From: Bacteroides sp. 519
GTDB taxonomy: Bacteria; Bacteroidota; Bacteroidia; Bacteroidales; Bacteroidaceae
Direction: 5' to 3'
DNA: 64,000 nucleotides
Assembly: GCF_010500955.1 (NCBI RefSeq)
Contig: NZ_QVMJ01000001.1
Span: 372,001 to 436,000 of the forward strand
A model generated the notes under the pieces. That model was not told the DNA's origin. It worked only from the letters and a program-made list of their open reading frames with translations, and ran no database searches. Shown piece by piece: positions 61,109-64,000 of the stretch (positions are counted from its first letter, which is position 1; each line of letters starts with the position of its first letter). The translations under genes and the position numbers were made by a program.

Positions 61109-62725
61109 ATGAAAATGAAAATGAATTTTAAGTATGCAATGATGGCAGCTGCAATTTCTTTGGGATTTGCAAGTTGTTCAAATGACCCGGTGGCGGACAA
61201 AGACCCCATCGTTGACGCTCAGGAAGCCTATATCAGCTTTAAAGTAAAACAAGCTGGCGAAGCTACACGTGCGGTTTCCAGATATATTGCAACAGATGAA
61301 GAAAAAGCAGTTTACACATCAAAAGTGTATGTGTTTAACTCGAACAAAGTATTGCAACAGATTGTAGATTTGGATGTAAATTCAACAAACGATGGTGCTG
61401 AAAAGATTTTCAAAACTACTGTAGGTAATCACTATTTTCTTGCTGTTGCCAACGAACCGGTAATTCCGGTAGCTCTTGGTACTAGCTTAGACAATTTGGT
61501 TGAGGTAGTCAACAATTTGAATATGGCTAAGTTCTCGACCTTCCTTGACCCTTGCGATGGCGATGGTAACTTTACTGGCAAAACAGGAACAGGTTTCTTT
61601 ATGACCAGTGGTGTTAATGTTGACGAAGGTACTAACAGATGGTACAAAACTATCGACTACTGGGAACAAGAAATTGTTGCAGCAAAAGATCCTGCAACCA
61701 GTACTGTTACAGTTGCTGATATCGATCCTAAAAACCGTGTTGTAGTGCCTATTGGCCGTGCAATGGGAAAAACTGTTGTTACAATGGATGCTAGCAAGTA
61801 CGATGTGAAGAACGACAAAGGCGAAGTGCTTGGTAAAATTGAAACTCCTGAGTACGCGTTGGCAAATAATCCGGATGACATGTATTATTTCCCATTCTTT
61901 GGTACATTGCAAAGATTCCAAACTCCACAATGGACAAACTTCAACAAAACTACAGCTCCTCAAACCTATTGGCCTGCTTTGCATGCTGCCGATTTTGGTG
62001 ATGTATCTGTATATGGTGAATATGGAGTTGATGCTATCAATGAAGTTTTTGGATACAGAAATGTTCCAACAAAACCGGCTCATGCTATGAGTGGTGCTGA
62101 AATTACAGAATCAGCTTTCTATGTTGTAGAAAACACCAATGAAGTTCCTACTTATGGTAATGCAACTATTGCTCAGGTAAAAACTAAATTTGTACCCGAT
62201 GCTGCTGCTTGGGAAGATGCAGCTGTAACAGGTACTTTCTACCGTGTTTGGTTGCAACATGATGCTACTACCGGCGATGGAGAATTTGTGACTAAAACAA
62301 AACAAGGTTTCTGGGGAAGCAAATCAGCTATTTACGCAGCTTATGGTGTAGCTGATGATGCTGGACTTAAAGCTTTGGATATGTATATTAACGAATATAC
62401 AGATGGTTATTGTTGGTATATGATTCCTTTGCGTAACACATACCTGCAACCTAATGATACAGATAAACAAAGGAACAACGATGCTATTGTTTACAGTGTA
62501 ATGCGTAACCATTTCTATGATGTTACTGTAAACAGCATAACCGATTGTGGTTATCCTGGTCCTGGTGGTAAAAACATAGGAGATCCAGATCAACCAGGTC
62601 CTGGTGATGAAACAGATCCAACCGACCCATTGGATCCGGAAGGAACTCCTTTCATTCATGTATCTATCGAAGTTAAAGACTGGGTATGGGTTAGCCAGGG
62701 CGAAGATCTTGGTATCCGTGACTAA
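61109..62725 (+). CDS. Mfa1-family fimbria major subunit
   Basis: A 538-residue lipoprotein. Signal peptide FKYAMMAAAISLGFASC, lipobox FASC; N-terminal domain with the strands AYISFKVKQAG and TSKVYVFNSNKV; a cleavable-loop region with Arg (about residues 46-50, TRAVSRY) where an R-gingipain-like protease would cut. C-terminal strand domain ending VSIEVKDWVWVSQGED. A PG/DP-rich linker (YPGPGGKN ... DPTDPLDPEG) precedes it. It should form the fimbrial shaft. The operon is under the invertible promoter. Confidence 0.88.
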   Translation: MKMKMNFKYAMMAAAISLGFASCSNDPVADKDPIVDAQEAYISFKVKQAGEATRAVSRYIATDEEKAVYTSKVYVFNSNKVLQQIVDLDVNSTNDGAEKIFKTTVGNHYFLAVANEPVIPVALGTSLDNLVEVVNNLNMAKFSTFLDPCDGDGNFTGKTGTGFFMTSGVNVDEGTNRWYKTIDYWEQEIVAAKDPATSTVTVADIDPKNRVVVPIGRAMGKTVVTMDASKYDVKNDKGEVLGKIETPEYALANNPDDMYYFPFFGTLQRFQTPQWTNFNKTTAPQTYWPALHAADFGDVSVYGEYGVDAINEVFGYRNVPTKPAHAMSGAEITESAFYVVENTNEVPTYGNATIAQVKTKFVPDAAAWEDAAVTGTFYRVWLQHDATTGDGEFVTKTKQGFWGSKSAIYAAYGVADDAGLKALDMYINEYTDGYCWYMIPLRNTYLQPNDTDKQRNNDAIVYSVMRNHFYDVTVNSITDCGYPGPGGKNIGDPDQPGPGDETDPTDPLDPEGTPFIHVSIEVKDWVWVSQGEDLGIRD

Positions 62726-62762
62726 TCTTGTTATCAACGGCCTCTAGGCCCTATTCAATTCA

Positions 62763-62786
62763 ACCCCAGGCCAATGTGCCTGGGGT
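62763..62786 (+). terminator. Hairpin after the major fimbrillin gene
   Basis: ACCCCAGGC-CAATGT-GCCTGGGGT, a perfect 9-bp stem, 37 bp after the stop. No T-run follows, so it is more likely a stability or partial-termination element separating major and minor subunit expression. Confidence 0.55.
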
Positions 62787-62822
62787 ATGAAAACACACCT
62801 CCACAGTGATAAAAAAAACATT

Positions 62823-63845
62823 ATGCGAACTGCTGTAAATAAAATAATAGTTTATCTTCTTCTGCTTCTCCCGTTTTTAGGCAGTTGCATTGGAGAGGGA
62901 GACTTGGATTGTGACCAATCCGAATTCGGAAGCGAACAATCACTAACTCTTCGTTTCCTTCATAACATCAATCCCGATTACAGTAATACCATACGCGATG
63001 TAATCGACTATATCGACCTATACCTCTATAAAGAATCGGGTGAGTTCTATCAAACCGTTCATCTTACCAAAGACGAACTGGAAGAAACCAACTATACCTA
63101 TACTACCCGTCTTGATCCGGGTACTTACCGATTGGCTACCTGGATGAATGCCGGCGAAGCCTATAACATTGAAGATCATGAAGAGATAGGCACTGCCCGT
63201 ATGCGAGTGATTTGCAACGGCGAACGTGAACTGTCCGAAAATACCCCTGCTGTTTTTTACGGATACGATGATAAACTATACGATATCGACTATGAAAACC
63301 AAGATGTTGTATTTACCATCAGCAAACATCCCGTAGAGAAAACAATTAACTTTGCCAAAAATACCAACCACATAGAAGTAGTAGCCAAGTTCGACCGCGT
63401 ACTGATTGAAGGAACCGAACTGGATGTACGGATTGTTGGGCCAAACGGTATCTGTAACTTTGTGAATCGCTATGTAGATACTTGTCCTGATTACCTGTAT
63501 TACCCACATACTACTACTACCCAGCAGCACGATCTTGATCCGCTTTTTGGATACAGGTACTATTACAGCCATATAACCAACTTTACCACCCAACGTTTGT
63601 GGCAGGGCGACGAGCTTGAACTGGTAATAACTTACACCAACTATAGCGGATACCCCGACGAACTGGCACGCTTTAAGCTTACCGACGAGCTGATTATGCA
63701 AAACCCGTTGTACAACAACAACTACCAGTTAGAACGATATGATAACTACCGTATTGTATTCTATTTTGATTACGATCGGGCATTTACCCTTACCGAAATT
63801 ACAGTAAACGACTGGGTATTGATTAACCAGGAACAAGACCTGTAA
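62823..63845 (+). CDS. FimB/Mfa2-family fimbrial anchor subunit
   Basis: 340 residues from the ATG at 62823 (MRTAVNKIIVYLLLLLPFLG). Lipobox LGSC. The SLTLRFLHNINPDYSNTIRD ... YIDLYLYKESGEFYQTVHLT strands and the Cys-Asn-rich linker FNNGICNFVN-like segment (NGICNFVNRYVDTC) match the FimB/Mfa2 anchor family, which sits at the fimbrial base and sets length. The C-terminus (EITVNDWVLINQEQDL) mimics that of the major subunit. Confidence 0.85.
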   Translation: MRTAVNKIIVYLLLLLPFLGSCIGEGDLDCDQSEFGSEQSLTLRFLHNINPDYSNTIRDVIDYIDLYLYKESGEFYQTVHLTKDELEETNYTYTTRLDPGTYRLATWMNAGEAYNIEDHEEIGTARMRVICNGERELSENTPAVFYGYDDKLYDIDYENQDVVFTISKHPVEKTINFAKNTNHIEVVAKFDRVLIEGTELDVRIVGPNGICNFVNRYVDTCPDYLYYPHTTTTQQHDLDPLFGYRYYYSHITNFTTQRLWQGDELELVITYTNYSGYPDELARFKLTDELIMQNPLYNNNYQLERYDNYRIVFYFDYDRAFTLTEITVNDWVLINQEQDL

Positions 63846-63879
63846 CCAAGGTTGAAAAATAACTAAACCCCTAACGTCA

Positions 63880-64000
63880 ATGAAACATTTATATCTTATC
63901 ATACTATCCATGTTGATGCTCGGTGCACAGTTTTCCTGTGTAAACGACTCACAGGATATTGGCCCTGATACTAATGATGATGATGGTGATGACACCGAAG
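63880..64000 (+). CDS. Fimbrial-locus lipoprotein (5' end only)
   Basis: Starts MKHLYLIILSMLMLGAQFSC, lipobox QFSC, followed by an acidic D-rich linker (DTNDDDGDDTE) as in fimbrillin-like subunits. It runs off the window, so it is partial. Probably a minor or tip subunit in the same operon, 34 bp after the anchor gene. Confidence 0.6.
   Translation, partial: MKHLYLIILSMLMLGAQFSCVNDSQDIGPDTNDDDGDDTE

Overview
The window is Bacteroidales DNA (Bacteroides / Parabacteroides-like). The evidence is repeated TAnnTTTG (-7) promoter boxes, CTnDOT-type mobilisation, transfer and integrase genes, RteC, DUF3408/DUF3945/DUF3871 proteins and an Mfa1/Mfa2-type fimbrial locus. No tRNA, rRNA or CRISPR array was recognised.

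Region 1 (1-17.2 kb) is part of a conjugative-transposon backbone: a ParA-like TraA with a DUF3408 partner (minus strand), a candidate oriT, the MobA-like and relaxase genes, a coupling-protein gene split by one frameshift, a DUF3945 gene, and topB truncated before its active-site tyrosine. Three cargo cassettes lie between the backbone genes: DUF262/DUF1524 plus DUF2971 (the first with two in-frame nonsense codons), a three-gene ubiquitin-like cassette (multi-ubiquitin protein, E1/ThiF, DUF6527), and a subtilisin-like protease with an AAA ATPase. Three backbone transcription units (traA, the coupling protein, DUF3945-topB) share a pair of adjacent 21-bp repeats in the same orientation, each pair ending exactly 35 nt before a weak -7-like octamer; this looks like an undescribed transfer regulon.

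Region 2 (about 17.22-23.11 kb) is an AT-rich foreign segment. It carries a DGQHR protein, a winged-helix Rep-like protein, a DUF3871 protein, several small proteins and a tyrosine recombinase cut off at the right junction. Its left junction truncates topB and its right junction truncates a zinc-ribbon/AraC gene.

Region 3 (23.1-48.5 kb) is an accessory island of small enzymes and regulators: acetyltransferases, AraC and AraC-GyrI regulators, PPOx/zinc-ribbon, VOC, DJ-1, hydrolase, methyltransferase, ClbS/DfsB, nucleotidyltransferase, an SDR-DUF1801 fusion and others. Much of 24.4-32.7 kb reads as one leftward operon. An IntDOT-like integrase and a frameshifted rteC lie in the middle, next to an unusual interleaved inverted-repeat element. 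The 38.7-40.8 kb part is a graveyard of decayed paralogues of the same gene types.

Region 4 (48.5-64 kb) looks chromosomal: a large secreted GH2 beta-galactosidase, an unknown Cys-rich protein, two small lipoproteins, then a tyrosine recombinase beside a 421-bp invertible promoter flanked by 26-bp inverted repeats. The promoter points away from the downstream fimbrial operon here (OFF). That operon encodes a small protein, DUF3575, DUF3868/OmpA-like and lipoprotein assembly factors, an Mfa1-like major subunit, an Mfa2/FimB-like anchor and the start of a further lipoprotein. Intergenic gaps in regions 3 and 4 are rich in arrays of short palindromes and in long inverted repeats built from tandem 9-10 bp words.
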